Assembly: GCF_037101375.1 (NCBI RefSeq)
Contig: NZ_AP029019.1
Coordinates: forward strand, 3,944,001 to 4,008,000
Length of the DNA stretch: 64,000 nucleotides
Source of the DNA: Acidovorax sp. DW039
Lineage (GTDB): Bacteria; Pseudomonadota; Gammaproteobacteria; Burkholderiales; Burkholderiaceae_C
Reading direction: 5' to 3'
Positions 17,803 to 26,860 of this stretch are shown piece after piece. Numbering within the stretch: position 1 is the stretch's first letter; each line of letters begins with the position of its first letter. Under the pieces are notes generated by a model. The model saw nothing but the letters and a program-made list of their open reading frames with translations. It searched no databases and was not told the origin of the DNA. Made by a program: the position numbers and the translations under genes.

Positions 17803-18882
17803 TCACCCAGCCAGCTGGCGCGCCATTCGCACGGCCTCGATCAGGCTCGAAGCATCTGCAACGCCTTTCCCGGCGATATCGAACGCAGTTCCGTGGTCTG
17901 GACTGGTGCGCACCAGCGGCAATCCCAGCGTCACGTTCACCCCCTTGTCGACACCGAGATACTTGACCGGGATCAATCCCTGGTCGTGGTACATAGCCAC
18001 CACCACATCAAACTCACCGGGCCAATCCGAAGTGCTGCGGGCGCGCATGAACACCGTGTCCGGTGGCAACGGGCCATGCACATCCAGCCCTTGATCTCGC
18101 AGTTGCGCCACAGCAGGCGCAATGATTTCCAGCTCCTCGCGCCCGAACAATCCGCCCTCGCCCGCATGCGGGTTCAACCCGGCCACCGCGATGCGCGGAC
18201 TGCGGCCCAAGCTGAGCTCAAGGGCTGCATGGGTGATCTGCACCGTCTGGACCACGTTGTCGAACGTGACGGCTGCAATGGCCTCGCGCAGCGAGACGTG
18301 GATGCTCACCAGCACCGTACGCAGCTCATCGCTGGCCAGCATCATGCGCACCGGCATGGCATCCATGCCCACACCTTGGTGCGCAGCAGCCTCCGCCTGA
18401 AGCAGTTCTGTGTGACCTGGATAGGCAATGCCGGCAGCTGCCAGCGCCTCCTTGTGCAGCGGGGCCGTCACTAGCCCCGCGATTTCACCTCGCAGTGCGG
18501 CCCGCGCAGCCCACTCCACGCAATCTGCCGCAGCGCGTCCGGCCTCTGCACTGATCTGACCCCAGGGCAGCGGGCCGGGCAAGCCGGGCAGAGGAAGCAC
18601 CGGCAGGCAACGCGCAGGCATATCCAGAGCCTCAGATACAGACTCGATCACAGCGACGGGTAAATCCGGTTCGCCAGAGCGCCGGATGCACGCGGCCGCA
18701 CGACGTAACGTTGCGACGTCTCCCACTGCAATGCAGCCACGCATGAGCGCGGGCACATCACGGAAGGCTTTGGCAATGATCTCTGGCCCGATACCGGCAG
18801 GATCACCCTGCGTCACCGCAAGCACAGGAGCGACAGGAGCCGTTGCGAAGGCCGGAAAAACAGTGGGAGCAAGGGAATTCAA
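17803..18882 (-). CDS. pdxA: 4-hydroxythreonine-4-phosphate dehydrogenase
   Basis: PdxA oxidises 4-phospho-hydroxy-L-threonine in the DXP-dependent pyridoxal phosphate pathway. The 359-residue protein has the N-terminal VTQGDPAGIGPEIIAKAF pattern and metal-ligand histidines in IAYPGHTELL, ISIHVSLREAI and MYHDQGLIPVKYLG. It ends in HGTAFDIAGKG, all family signatures. Repeat R3 lies immediately upstream (18902-18953). The product depends on PdxJ to make PLP; pdxJ is not in view. Confidence 0.95.
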   Translation of the reverse strand: MNSLAPTVFPAFATAPVAPVLAVTQGDPAGIGPEIIAKAFRDVPALMRGCIAVGDVATLRRAAACIRRSGEPDLPVAVIESVSEALDMPARCLPVLPLPGLPGPLPWGQISAEAGRAAADCVEWAARAALRGEIAGLVTAPLHKEALAAAGIAYPGHTELLQAEAAAHQGVGMDAMPVRMMLASDELRTVLVSIHVSLREAIAAVTFDNVVQTVQITHAALELSLGRSPRIAVAGLNPHAGEGGLFGREELEIIAPAVAQLRDQGLDVHGPLPPDTVFMRARSTSDWPGEFDVVVAMYHDQGLIPVKYLGVDKGVNVTLGLPLVRTSPDHGTAFDIAGKGVADASSLIEAVRMARQLAG

Positions 18883-18901
18883 CTTGGCACACCTTTTATC
18901 G

Positions 18902-18953
18902 TGCAGCGCTTTAAAAATAAGCGCAATCAGCTATGTTTTTAATAGCAAATCAG
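18902..18953. repeat. Dispersed palindromic repeat R3
   Basis: The copy reads GCAGCGCTTTAAAAATAAGC, then GCAATCAGCTAT, and ends AATAGCAAATCAGG. It fills the junction between pdxA and the upstream NIF3 gene. The NIF3 stop codon (TGA complementary to 18950-18952) is part of its terminal CAAATCAGG. Confidence 0.85.
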
Positions 18954-19699
18954 GCGGGATTCTCGATCTCGATGAACTCGTGCTCCAGCTCCAGGGAATG
19001 CGCGACCTCGGAGGCCACAGCGGGAGCTCCATAACGCTCCGTAGCGTGGTGCCCCGCCGCGATGAAGGCAACCCCCATCTCGCGTGCAAGATGGGCCTGC
19101 GGTTCCGAGATTTCACCTGTCACGTACACATCCGCCCCGGCTGCGATGGCCGACTCGAAGTACCCCTGGGCACCGCCCGTGCACCAGGCCACCCGGGTCA
19201 CTGGGCGCTGCAGGTTGCCGACCGCCGTCACGGTCCGACCCAGGGAGGAAGCCACATGGTCGGCCACCCCCTGCGCATGGGGGTACACCGCACTGCCAAT
19301 GCAGCCCAGGGCCTGCTCACCAAACTGGCCGTCTGCCCGCCAGCCCAGCACGCGCCCCAACTGGGCGTTATTGCCCAGCTGCGGGTGAGCGTCCAGCGGG
19401 AGGTGGTAGGCAAAGAGGTTGATGTCGTGCGCCAGCAGCAGTTGCAGCCGCTGCTTCATCCAGCCGGTGATCCGCCCGTCCTGACCGCGCCAGAAAAGAC
19501 CATGGTGCACAAAGATTGCATCGGCGCGGGCCGCAATGGCAGCCTCGATCAGCGCCTTGCTGGCCGTCACTCCGCTGACGATACGGGACACTTGCGCCCG
19601 CCCTTCTACCTGCAGGCCGTTGGGGCCGTAGTCCTTGAAACGCTCGGGTTGCAACAGACCATCAAAAGCCTGCAAAAGTTGCTGCCTGGATATGCTCAT
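18950..19699 (-). CDS. NIF3 / GTP cyclohydrolase I type 2-like metal-binding protein
   Basis: NIF3 (DUF34) proteins bind a dinuclear metal site; GTP cyclohydrolase activity has been proposed for some members, but the physiological role is unclear. The protein is 249 residues from ATG 19699 (MSISRQQLLQ); an ATG three codons upstream (19708) has a better placed GGAG. Metal ligands are seen in IFVHHGLFWRG and AYHLPLDAHPQLGNN near the middle, and in the C-terminal AAGHHATERYG. It precedes pdxA, with repeat R3 between them. Length and motifs fit the short, single-domain bacterial type. Confidence 0.92.
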   Translation of the reverse strand: MSISRQQLLQAFDGLLQPERFKDYGPNGLQVEGRAQVSRIVSGVTASKALIEAAIAARADAIFVHHGLFWRGQDGRITGWMKQRLQLLLAHDINLFAYHLPLDAHPQLGNNAQLGRVLGWRADGQFGEQALGCIGSAVYPHAQGVADHVASSLGRTVTAVGNLQRPVTRVAWCTGGAQGYFESAIAAGADVYVTGEISEPQAHLAREMGVAFIAAGHHATERYGAPAVASEVAHSLELEHEFIEIENPA

Positions 19700-19898
19700 G
19701 GCTCCCATTGTCTCGCGGCTCCGCAGGCACCGAAGCAAAAAGCCCTCTGATTGGATTGTCTGGATTGTCCGAGCCCAAGCACCTGATCCAAGGGCTTGTA
19801 ACCACGGCCACCGCACATGACGGACAATGACGGGCTGACCACGCACAAGGTGGTCAGTGATCACACCGCATGCATCTTTGCCTCTACCTACAGACACC

Positions 19899-21044
19899 AT
19901 GAAGCGTATCTGGCTGTTGTTCTCACAAGCCGTCACCGTTTTTGTTGCAGCGTACTTTGTCGTCGCCACCCTCCAGCCAGACTGGGTGCGCCGCGGCACC
20001 ATGCGCTCGGGTGCCGGAATCTCCCTGCTGGAAGCACCACCATCACCCGCAGGCCAGCCCGCCCCCGGCAGCTTCAGCGCGGCGGCGCGCAAGGCCTCAC
20101 CCGCAGTGGTCAGCATCAACACCAGCAAGGCAGTTCGCCACCCGCGCAGCAACGATCCCTGGTTCCAGTTCTTCTTTGGCGATCAGGCACCGCAAGCCCA
20201 GACAGGCCTGGGCAGCGGGGTCATCGTGAGCCCCGAGGGCTACATCCTGACCAACAACCACGTGGTCGAGGGCGCAGACGAAATCGAAGTCACACTGACT
20301 GACAGCCGCCGCACCCGCGCCTCGGTAATCGGCACCGACCCGGACACCGATCTGGCCATCCTGAAAATCACGCTGGACAAGCTGCCTGTCATCACCCTCG
20401 GCAATTCGGACGCGCTTTCAGTGGGCGATCAGGTTCTGGCCATTGGCAACCCCTTCGGCGTGGGGCAAACCGTCACCAACGGCATCGTCAGCGCCTTGGG
20501 GCGCAGCCAGCTGGGTATCAACACCTTTGAGAACTTCATCCAGACCGATGCCGCCATCAACCCCGGCAACTCCGGCGGCGCGCTGGTGGACATTTACGGC
20601 AACCTGATGGGCATCAACACCGCCATCTATTCCCGATCGGGGGGCAGCATGGGCATTGGCTTTGCCATTCCCGTTTCCACAGCCCGTCTAGTGCTCGACG
20701 GTATCGTCAAGGACGGTCAGGTCACCCGCGGCTGGATTGGCGTTGAGCCCAACGAGTTGTCTCCGGAACTTGCAGAAACCTTCGGCGTCAAGGCCACAGA
20801 AGGGGTCATCATCACCGGCGTCCTGCAGGATGGTCCTGCAGCGCAGGCAGGCATGCGGCCGGGTGACGTGATCCTGAAAGTGGATGACAAGCCGGTGACC
20901 AATGTGTCCGAACTGCTCACGGCCGTGGCCGCCCTCAAGCCCGGCACAGCCTCCACCTTCGAGGTGCAACGCACCGATCGCAAGCTGGAACTGAGCATCA
21001 ACCCCGGTCTGCGCCCCCGCCCCCAGCGCAACGTGCGGCGGTAA
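19899..21044 (+). CDS. HtrA-family periplasmic serine protease (DegS/DegQ-like, one PDZ domain)
   Basis: HtrA proteases degrade or sense misfolded envelope proteins. The protein starts at ATG 19899 (MKRIWLLFSQAV) with a single N-terminal membrane segment. The trypsin-like triad is visible as His121 (NNHVV), Asp151 (TDLAIL) and Ser225 (GNSGGA). One PDZ domain follows (about residues 275-370: RGWIGVEPNELSPELAE and AGMRPGDVILKVDDKP). A membrane anchor and one PDZ domain resemble DegS in layout, although a RseA-cleaving role cannot be inferred. It is 381 residues, convergent with tatC across a 309-bp gap. Confidence 0.93.
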   Translation: MKRIWLLFSQAVTVFVAAYFVVATLQPDWVRRGTMRSGAGISLLEAPPSPAGQPAPGSFSAAARKASPAVVSINTSKAVRHPRSNDPWFQFFFGDQAPQAQTGLGSGVIVSPEGYILTNNHVVEGADEIEVTLTDSRRTRASVIGTDPDTDLAILKITLDKLPVITLGNSDALSVGDQVLAIGNPFGVGQTVTNGIVSALGRSQLGINTFENFIQTDAAINPGNSGGALVDIYGNLMGINTAIYSRSGGSMGIGFAIPVSTARLVLDGIVKDGQVTRGWIGVEPNELSPELAETFGVKATEGVIITGVLQDGPAAQAGMRPGDVILKVDDKPVTNVSELLTAVAALKPGTASTFEVQRTDRKLELSINPGLRPRPQRNVRR

Positions 21045-21098
21045 CGGCAAGCGCATGAGGCGTTGGTTGCTGCCGACGCACAAGTCGATCACAGGCCG

Positions 21099-21151
21099 CT
21101 ATTGATTTAATAGCTGCTTACGCTTTCCTGGTAAGCGCTAGAACGACTTTT
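21099..21151. repeat. Dispersed palindromic repeat R4 (reverse orientation)
   Basis: On the minus strand it reads AAAAGTCGTTCTAGCGCTTA, then CCAGGAAAGCG and TAAGCAGCTATTAAATC. It therefore matches the family consensus TCTAGCGCTT...AAGCGY...CAGCTAT. It lies 55 bp after the stop of the HtrA-like gene. Confidence 0.8.
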
Positions 21152-21298
21152 CGCGCATACACGAACGGCGTTAGCGGGATATGCGCAGGTAGCAGCGCTC
21201 CCCCAAGGCAACGTCAGATCGGGGCGCTGGCGGCGGCGTGCGAATCCGATACGCCACCGGCCTCCCCCACCGCCTGCACATGCGGCGCACTTCACAAA

Positions 21299-21331
21299 GA
21301 AAAAAGCGGCACAGGCCAAGCCAGTGCCGCT
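21299..21331 (-). terminator. Rho-independent terminator of tatABC
   Basis: On the minus strand, 23 bases after the tatC stop, the arms AGCGGCAC (complement of 21324-21331) and GTGCCGCT (21305-21312) form an 8-bp stem. It is followed by six U (complement of 21300-21305). Confidence 0.85.
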
Positions 21332-21353
21332 GTAACCCTTGTAAATCGCAAGG

Positions 21354-22154
21354 TCAGGATGATGAGGCAGTCTGCTCGTCCGCGCTGTCGTCTGGAGCGC
21401 GAGTGTGCTTGATAAACACTTGAGCCGCCCAGATGCCGATTTCATAGAGCAAACACATGGGAACAGCCAAGGCCAGCTGCGAAACCACGTCTGGCGGAGT
21501 GACCACCGCGGCGATCACAAAAGCGATCACGATGAAATAGCCGCGGAAGCTCTTGAGTTTTTCCACACTCACCACGCCCATGCGGGCCAGCACCACCACG
21601 GCGATAGGCACCTCAAAGGCCATGCCAAAGGCCAGGAACATGGACAGCACAAAGCTCAGATACGCCTCGATGTCGGGCGCGGCCGTGATGCTCTTGGGCG
21701 CGAAGCTCTGGATAAAGGCAAACACCTGCCCAAACACAAAGAAGTAGCAGAACGCCACCCCGATGAAAAAGAGCACCGTGCTGGAAATCACCAGCGGCAG
21801 CACCAGCTTCTTCTCATGGGAATACAAGCCCGGGGCCACAAACGCCCAAACCTGCCACAGCACAAAAGGCAAGGCCAGCAAAAATGCCGACATCAGCAAG
21901 ATCTTGAGCGGCACCATGAAGGGCGAGATCACCGAGGTCGCAATCAGCGTGGCCCCCTTGGGCAGATGGGCCACCAGGGGTGCTGCCAGAAAGTCGTACA
22001 GCGGGCCAGGCCCAGGGAAGAAGAACAGAAAGGCCGCAGCCACGGCAATCGCAATGATGGCCTTGACCAGACGGTCGCGCAGTTCCATCAAGTGCTGGAC
22101 AAACGGCTGCTCGGTGCCTGCGAGTTCGTCTTCGGGGGAAGGGGTTTCGGACAT
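21354..22154 (-). CDS. tatC: Sec-independent translocase subunit TatC
   Basis: TatC recognises twin-arginine signal peptides and recruits TatA to move folded proteins across the inner membrane. The protein is 266 residues from ATG 22154 (MSETPSPEDE). It has six membrane helices, starting with FVQHLMELRDRLVKA; conserved segments are FVAPGLYSHEKK and FGMAFEVPIAVV. It follows tatB and ends before a strong terminator. Likely Tat substrates in this window are the Rieske protein and MsrP. Confidence 0.97.
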   Translation of the reverse strand: MSETPSPEDELAGTEQPFVQHLMELRDRLVKAIIAIAVAAAFLFFFPGPGPLYDFLAAPLVAHLPKGATLIATSVISPFMVPLKILLMSAFLLALPFVLWQVWAFVAPGLYSHEKKLVLPLVISSTVLFFIGVAFCYFFVFGQVFAFIQSFAPKSITAAPDIEAYLSFVLSMFLAFGMAFEVPIAVVVLARMGVVSVEKLKSFRGYFIVIAFVIAAVVTPPDVVSQLALAVPMCLLYEIGIWAAQVFIKHTRAPDDSADEQTASSS

Positions 22155-22207
22155 GGTGGGGAGGTAAAGGGCGTCAGCGCCGCCCGTACGGCAGGCAGAG
22201 GGCCGTG

Positions 22208-22675
22208 TCAGTGGAATTTCTTGGGCCGAAAACGCGCGACCCGGGCCGCACCCGATTGGGCCTTGGTACGCACGCCAGCACGGGCCTTGTACCACTGGGG
22301 CGTGGCCCCACGCTTGAGTCGCCAGTTCTTGCCTGGGTGCTTGTAGGCAGGCACTACGGAAGACTCGGTCGCACTGGTGTAGGTATCGTCCGCAAGGCTG
22401 GTGGCCTGTGCCCAGTCTTTTTCGAATTCGCTGGCGCTGGTCTGGATGGACTGGTGGACATCGCGCGCGGCGTTCTCCACCGTGTCTTTCATCTTGCGCA
22501 GCTCATCCAGCTCCATCGACCGATTGACCTCAGCCTTCACATCCGCCACGTAACGCTGGGCCTTGCCCAGCAGGGTGCCTACGGTGCGCGCCACGCGGGG
22601 CAGCTTCTCGGGGCCGATGACGATCAACGCCACCGCCCCGATCAGCGCCATTTTGGACAGGCCAATATCAATCAT
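22208..22675 (-). CDS. tatB: Sec-independent translocase subunit TatB
   Basis: TatB forms the receptor complex with TatC. The 155-residue protein has a short N-terminal membrane helix ([20 protein letters not shown]) with the GPEKLP turn that marks TatB. An amphipathic helix ([19 protein letters not shown]) and a charged variable tail follow. It sits between tatA (22 bp before) and tatC (53 bp after) on the same strand. Confidence 0.96.
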   Translation of the reverse strand: MIDIGLSKMALIGAVALIVIGPEKLPRVARTVGTLLGKAQRYVADVKAEVNRSMELDELRKMKDTVENAARDVHQSIQTSASEFEKDWAQATSLADDTYTSATESSVVPAYKHPGKNWRLKRGATPQWYKARAGVRTKAQSGAARVARFRPKKFH

Positions 22676-22697
22676 GGATCAGTGTTCGCTCAAGCGC

Positions 22698-22940
22698 TCA
22701 ACTCTTTTGCTTGGCTTCCACGTCGATGGTGGTCTTGTCAGTGGCCTGGCTGTTGGCAACTTGACCAGCAGGCGGTGTGTTGGAGGCGGGAGCATCGCTG
22801 GAACCGTCTCGCATTCCGTCCTTGAAGCCCTTGACGGCGCTGCCCAGGTCAGAACCCATGTTCTTGAGCTTCTTGGTGCCGAAGACCATGACGACGATCA
22901 ACAGCACGATCAGCCAGTGCCAGATGGAAAAGGAACCCAT
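22698..22940 (-). CDS. tatA: Sec-independent translocase subunit TatA
   Basis: TatA oligomerises to form the Tat protein-conducting element. The 80-residue protein begins [20 protein letters not shown], with [20 protein letters not shown] as the typical hinge and amphipathic helix. ATG 22940 has AGGAG eight bases upstream, so this start is preferred over the in-frame ATG at 22964. It is first in the tatABC operon, downstream of hinT. Confidence 0.96.
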   Translation of the reverse strand: MGSFSIWHWLIVLLIVVMVFGTKKLKNMGSDLGSAVKGFKDGMRDGSSDAPASNTPPAGQVANSQATDKTTIDVEAKQKS

Positions 22941-23017
22941 GGAATTTCTCCTAACGAATTGCAACCATTTTAGACGCCCGATGTAACCCTGATATGAAGG
23001 GCGGGCGTCAAAGCCCT

Positions 23018-23374
23018 TCAGCCTTTGAGCCAGGGCCGCGGGCCACCCATCACATGGATGTGAAGATGGTGGATTTCCTGCCCACCTTCAACCCCCGTGT
23101 TGGTCACGATGCGGAAACCACCGTCCGGATAAGGATTGCATCCTTGCTCCAGAGCCAAACGTGGCGCCAGCGCCATCATGCGCCCGAGCAGCCCGGCATG
23201 CTCAGGGGTAACCTGCGCCATCGAAGGGATATGGGCCTTGGGGACCATCAGAAAGTGCACCGGAGCCCAAGGGTTGATGTCATGAAACGCAAAGATTTCT
23301 TCGTCTTCGTACACCTTGCGGGAGGGAATCTGGCCCGCAATGATCTTGCAGAAAATGCAGTTGGGATCGTGCAT
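23018..23374 (-). CDS. hinT: Histidine triad (HIT) nucleotide-binding protein, HinT-like
   Basis: HinT proteins hydrolyse nucleoside phosphoramidates such as aminoacyl-AMP adducts. The protein is 118 residues from ATG 23374 ([18 protein letters not shown]), which is the family N terminus; the longer frame has no matching residues. The active-site triad is [10 protein letters not shown] near the C terminus. Its place before tatABC and after the his genes is conserved in betaproteobacteria. Confidence 0.95.
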   Translation of the reverse strand: MHDPNCIFCKIIAGQIPSRKVYEDEEIFAFHDINPWAPVHFLMVPKAHIPSMAQVTPEHAGLLGRMMALAPRLALEQGCNPYPDGGFRIVTNTGVEGGQEIHHLHIHVMGGPRPWLKG

Positions 23375-23524
23375 GGTGATGAAATGAAACGGGGATAGTT
23401 GTGGGAAGGATGATTTAACGGGCTCAGACGTGCGGAAAATCAGCGCATGCCGCACAACGCAGCGTCATGCCCCACGTCAGAAAAACAAGACCGAAGAACC
23501 ACAGAACGGTCTGCCATGAACGCC

Positions 23525-24556
23525 TCAGGCATTGTCTGCGATGTGAATGGTAGGCCGCACCCCGACTGCATTGCGATGCGCTGCCAGCCACTGCGCGCCC
23601 TGCTCGCGCCCCAGAGCAAACAGCTTGCGCACGAAGGACAGATCGGCCCGCGTCTTGCTGTCTGAGCCAAAGGGAGCCAGCACGGCCCCTCCATCAATGC
23701 GGTGCATGCGCACGCTCTTGTAGCGCCGCTCATCCAGCTTGCCTTCCGCAAGAAGGCGGCGCACAAACTCAATGGCCCGCAGCTCGGCCAGCAGACTGGC
23801 GTTGAAGGTGACTTCGTTCATGCGCTCCATGATTTCAGGCACCGATTCAGGCAGCGCATGGTGTTCAATGGGGTTGATCTGCACCAACAGGATGTCAGAG
23901 GTATCGGTCTGGTAGATCAGGGGATGCAAGGCCGGGTTACCCGAGTAGCCTCCGTCCCAGTACCGCTCGCCCTCAATCTCAACTGCCTTGAACAGCAGCG
24001 GCAGGCAGGCCGAGGCCATGACCGCGTCCGCACTCAGGCGTGGGCCAGAAAAGATTTCGCCCCGCCCCGTGCGCACGTTGGTGGCGCACACGAACACCTT
24101 GGGCAGTGTGGCAGAAGGTACCGAGCGGGCCTTGCACAGCAGTTCAAAGTCCACCTCACGCTCCAGCAGGCTGCGCAGAGGGTTGATGTCCAGGGGATTG
24201 GTCTGGTAGGGAGAAAGCCACTGGCTCATCATGCCGAAAAACGGATTGGCCGCAGCCAACGGAGCCCCCCACATCAAGCTGCCCAGGGTGCCTACCCCTT
24301 CCCACAGGCGGGTAAGCGTTTCACGGGCTAAGGCGCATCCAGCGGCATGGGCGTCCAACGGGTCGTGATGCTGTTGTGCCGCCTGGGCGAACCCATGGGC
24401 CACAGCCACCGCGTTCATGGCCCCCGCGCTGGTGCCGCTGATACCTTCGAAGGCCCACTGGCCATCCTCCAGCAGAGCGTCCAGCACACCCCACGTCAAC
24501 GCGCCGTGAGAGCCACCGCCCTGCAGGGCCAGATTCAACCTCACCAGAGCCTTCAC
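23525..24556 (-). CDS. Patatin-like phospholipase
   Basis: Patatin-domain proteins are lipid acyl hydrolases with a Ser-Asp dyad. The 343-residue protein has the oxyanion motif LQGGGSHGALTWGVLD, the nucleophile elbow EGISGTSAGAMNAV (Ser in GTSAG), and the catalytic Asp in YWDGGYSGNPALHPLI. No signal peptide is evident, so a cytosolic or membrane-associated location is likely. It lies between the DUF4870-like membrane protein (hisE side) and hinT. Substrate is unknown. Confidence 0.9.
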   Translation of the reverse strand: MKALVRLNLALQGGGSHGALTWGVLDALLEDGQWAFEGISGTSAGAMNAVAVAHGFAQAAQQHHDPLDAHAAGCALARETLTRLWEGVGTLGSLMWGAPLAAANPFFGMMSQWLSPYQTNPLDINPLRSLLEREVDFELLCKARSVPSATLPKVFVCATNVRTGRGEIFSGPRLSADAVMASACLPLLFKAVEIEGERYWDGGYSGNPALHPLIYQTDTSDILLVQINPIEHHALPESVPEIMERMNEVTFNASLLAELRAIEFVRRLLAEGKLDERRYKSVRMHRIDGGAVLAPFGSDSKTRADLSFVRKLFALGREQGAQWLAAHRNAVGVRPTIHIADNA

Positions 24557-24560
24557 AGCA

Positions 24561-24947
24561 TCAGGCCTGTATGGGCTGGCTCTTGTTCATAGAAACCATG
24601 CCGCGCACGATGCGGTAAAGGAACCACAAGGAGATGAGCCCCCAGGCTATCCAGCCGGGGAGGATCAGTATCCACAACGGTGCCGTGAGCACATACAGCA
24701 CACCTGCCCAGATCACCGTGCGGATGCGCCACGAAAAATGGCTGGCTTGCCATGTTCCCTCGGCATCGCTCTTCTTGACCAGATCGATGATCAGCGCCAC
24801 GACCAGCAAAACCGCCCCAGGCTGAGCCCCGGGCATCACCGCTCCCACGGCCACGATCAGATGCAGCAGGTAGCTGACCCAGCCGATCGCCTTCAGGTCT
24901 TCGGCCTTCTGGGAGGAGGTCTCGATATCGGTGAAGTCGTCGGCCAT
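24561..24947 (-). CDS. Small integral membrane protein, DUF4870-like
   Basis: The 128-residue protein has an acidic N terminus, then two or three hydrophobic helices: VSYLLHLIVAVGAVM, PGAVLLVVALIIDLVKK and a long VIWAGVLYVLTAPLWILIL region. The pattern resembles DUF4870 or related small membrane proteins. It follows hisE by 6 bp and precedes the patatin gene by 4 bp, so it is likely part of the same transcript. This small gene next to hisE is common in Comamonadaceae. No function is known to me. Confidence 0.8.
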   Translation of the reverse strand: MADDFTDIETSSQKAEDLKAIGWVSYLLHLIVAVGAVMPGAQPGAVLLVVALIIDLVKKSDAEGTWQASHFSWRIRTVIWAGVLYVLTAPLWILILPGWIAWGLISLWFLYRIVRGMVSMNKSQPIQA

Positions 24948-24953
24948 GGGGGT

Positions 24954-25349
24954 TCAGCCTTTCTCTTCGGCAGCACGGGCTGCCACTTTGCGCAGAGCTT
25001 TTTCCTCAATGCCGCTGGTGCCTTCGCGGCGGGCCAGCTCGGCCACCACATCTGCAGGGCTCAAGCCGTAATGGGCCAAAGCGATCATGGAGTGGAACCA
25101 GAGGTCAGCCACCTCGTACACAACCTTGGAGGCATCGCCCCCGTGGTCCACGTCCTTGGCTGCCATGACAACCTCAGTGGCCTCTTCTCCAATTTTTTTC
25201 AGGAAAGCATCAGGCCCCTTGTGCAAGAGGCGTGAGACGTAGCTTTTTTCCGGATCGCCACCGTTGGCAGGCTTGCGGCTCTCAATCACCGCGGCAAGGC
25301 GGCTGAGCGCATCCTGCAAATCGGCGGCTGGGGTGGTATTGGAACTCAT
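24954..25349 (-). CDS. hisE: Phosphoribosyl-ATP pyrophosphatase
   Basis: HisE removes pyrophosphate from phosphoribosyl-ATP, step 2 of histidine synthesis. The 131-residue protein has the MazG-like pattern [20 protein letters not shown] with [12 protein letters not shown] and the acidic [15 protein letters not shown] helix, which bind Mg. It follows hisI by 4 bp. HisI and HisE are separate genes here, as is usual in betaproteobacteria. Confidence 0.97.
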   Translation of the reverse strand: MSSNTTPAADLQDALSRLAAVIESRKPANGGDPEKSYVSRLLHKGPDAFLKKIGEEATEVVMAAKDVDHGGDASKVVYEVADLWFHSMIALAHYGLSPADVVAELARREGTSGIEEKALRKVAARAAEEKG

Positions 25350-25353
25350 GGGC

Positions 25354-25743
25354 TTATTTGTAGATGGATTCGGGATCTTTCAAGACCGGATCCACGGCCT
25401 TCCAGGCTCCATCCTTGAGCACACTGAAGAAGCAGCTGTGGCGGCCCGTGTGGCACGCGATACCGGGCTCATGCCCTTGCTGGGTGACCTTGAGCAGAAC
25501 CACGTCGTTGTCACAGTCCAGGCGGATCTCGTGCACGGTCTGTACATGACCGGATTCCTCGCCCTTGAACCACAGCTTCTTGCGCGAGCGGCTGAAATAC
25601 ACCGCACGCCCCAGCTCAGCAGTCTTTGCCAAGGCCTCGCGGTTCATCCAGGCAAACATCAGCACGTCGCCCGTGCCCTGCTCTTGCGCAATGACCGGCA
25701 CCAGGCCCTGGTCATCCCATTTCACTTCGTTGAGCCAATTCAT
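25354..25743 (-). CDS. hisI: Phosphoribosyl-AMP cyclohydrolase
   Basis: HisI opens the adenine ring of phosphoribosyl-AMP, step 3 of histidine synthesis. The 129-residue protein has [20 protein letters not shown] with the metal-binding LDCDND and the Cys-rich [16 protein letters not shown] motif. It lies between hisF and hisE. An intergenic stretch of about 120 bp, mostly repeat R5, separates it from hisF. Confidence 0.97.
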   Translation of the reverse strand: MNWLNEVKWDDQGLVPVIAQEQGTGDVLMFAWMNREALAKTAELGRAVYFSRSRKKLWFKGEESGHVQTVHEIRLDCDNDVVLLKVTQQGHEPGIACHTGRHSCFFSVLKDGAWKAVDPVLKDPESIYK

Positions 25744-25800
25744 GGGCGGATTGTCGATGATTTGTGTGGGACGGCCGGAGTGGCTGCAGAGTATTTGATC

Positions 25801-25860
25801 ATTTTGGCGTCCAGCGCTTTCTATATCAGCACAGGCAGCTATTCAATTAATAGCAAATAG
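25801..25860. repeat. Dispersed palindromic repeat R5
   Basis: The copy begins ATTTTGGCGTCCAGCGCTTT, has a decayed centre (TCAGCACAGG in place of AAGCGC), then CAGCTATTCAATTAATAGCA. It lies between the hisF stop (25865) and hisI start (25743). Its left half is nearly the same as R2. Confidence 0.75.
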
Positions 25861-25864
25861 ACGA

Positions 25865-26665
25865 TTACAGCCGAACAGGAATCCCCCGCTCGGCCATGCG
25901 CTGCTTGGCCTGCCCCACGGTGTATTCACCATAGTGGAAGATGCTGGCGGCCAGCACCGCATCGGCACCGCCCTGCTGCACGCCGTCGGCCAGATGGTCA
26001 AGGTTGCCCACGCCGCCCGAGGCAATCACGGGCACGCTGACGGCGTCACTCACTGCGCGCGTCAAGGCCAGATCGAAGCCAGATTTGGTGCCGTCGCGGT
26101 CCATGCTAGTCAACAGGATTTCGCCAGCACCGCGCTGGGCCATCTCCTTGGCCCACGCCAGCGCGTCGAGCCCAGTGTTTTTGCGGCCACCGTGGCTGTA
26201 CACATCCCAGCCAGGGCCCACGGGCTGGCCACTTGCGTCCAGGCGCAGTTCGTCCTCAGCGGAGCGGCGCTTGGCGTCAATCGCCACCACGATGCACTGC
26301 GCGCCGTACTTAGCAGAAGCGGCACTGATGACCTCAGGGTTGGCAATGGCAGCCGAGTTGAAACTGGTCTTGTCCGCACCGGCATTGAGCAGACGGCGCA
26401 CGTCTTCCACCGTGCGAACACCGCCCCCCACGGTGAGCGGAATGAACACCTGACTGGCCACCGCTTCGATGATGTGCAGGATCAGGTCACGGCCGTCACT
26501 GGTCGCGGTGATGTCGAGGAACGTGAGCTCGTCCGCCCCCTGGGCGTTATAGCGGGCCGCAATTTCCACTGGGTCGCCCGCATCGCGCAGTTCAACAAAA
26601 TTGACGCCTTTGACCACACGGCCACCGGTGACGTCGAGACAGGGAATGATGCGTTTGGCGAGCAT
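25865..26665 (-). CDS. hisF: Imidazole glycerol phosphate synthase, cyclase subunit
   Basis: HisF uses ammonia from HisH to convert PRFAR into imidazole glycerol phosphate and AICAR. The protein is 266 residues from ATG 26665 ([20 protein letters not shown]), the family N terminus; a longer frame adds 20 unrelated residues. The catalytic Asp residues are in CLDV and [15 protein letters not shown], and the phosphate loops are [12 protein letters not shown] and [12 protein letters not shown]. In the canonical betaproteobacterial order hisA precedes hisF directly; here galE and the pel block lie between. Confidence 0.97.
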   Translation of the reverse strand: MLAKRIIPCLDVTGGRVVKGVNFVELRDAGDPVEIAARYNAQGADELTFLDITATSDGRDLILHIIEAVASQVFIPLTVGGGVRTVEDVRRLLNAGADKTSFNSAAIANPEVISAASAKYGAQCIVVAIDAKRRSAEDELRLDASGQPVGPGWDVYSHGGRKNTGLDALAWAKEMAQRGAGEILLTSMDRDGTKSGFDLALTRAVSDAVSVPVIASGGVGNLDHLADGVQQGGADAVLAASIFHYGEYTVGQAKQRMAERGIPVRL

Positions 26666-26860
26666 GGCGCAAAAGGGGTAACGAGTGAGAAGTGAGGGCA
26701 AAACAGCGGCACAGCCAGCACACATGCGAACCCGTCAGAACACTGCGGAGTGCACATGCCATGCTGCAATGCGGCAAGGACTCCAAGATACCACGCCCGG
26801 CAGGGTGGGCAGACACAACGCAGGGCATGACGCGCACGGCGCGTCAATTCAGAGCCGGGC

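Larger units (their letters stand above)
21045..21353. other. Intergenic region between htrA-like gene and tatC
   Basis: These 309 bases lie between two convergent genes. They contain repeat R4 (21099-21151), then about 150 bases with no open frame I can support, then a terminator for tatC (21299-21331). The middle part is GC-rich with several short inverted runs but no RNA fold that I recognise. Confidence 0.6.
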
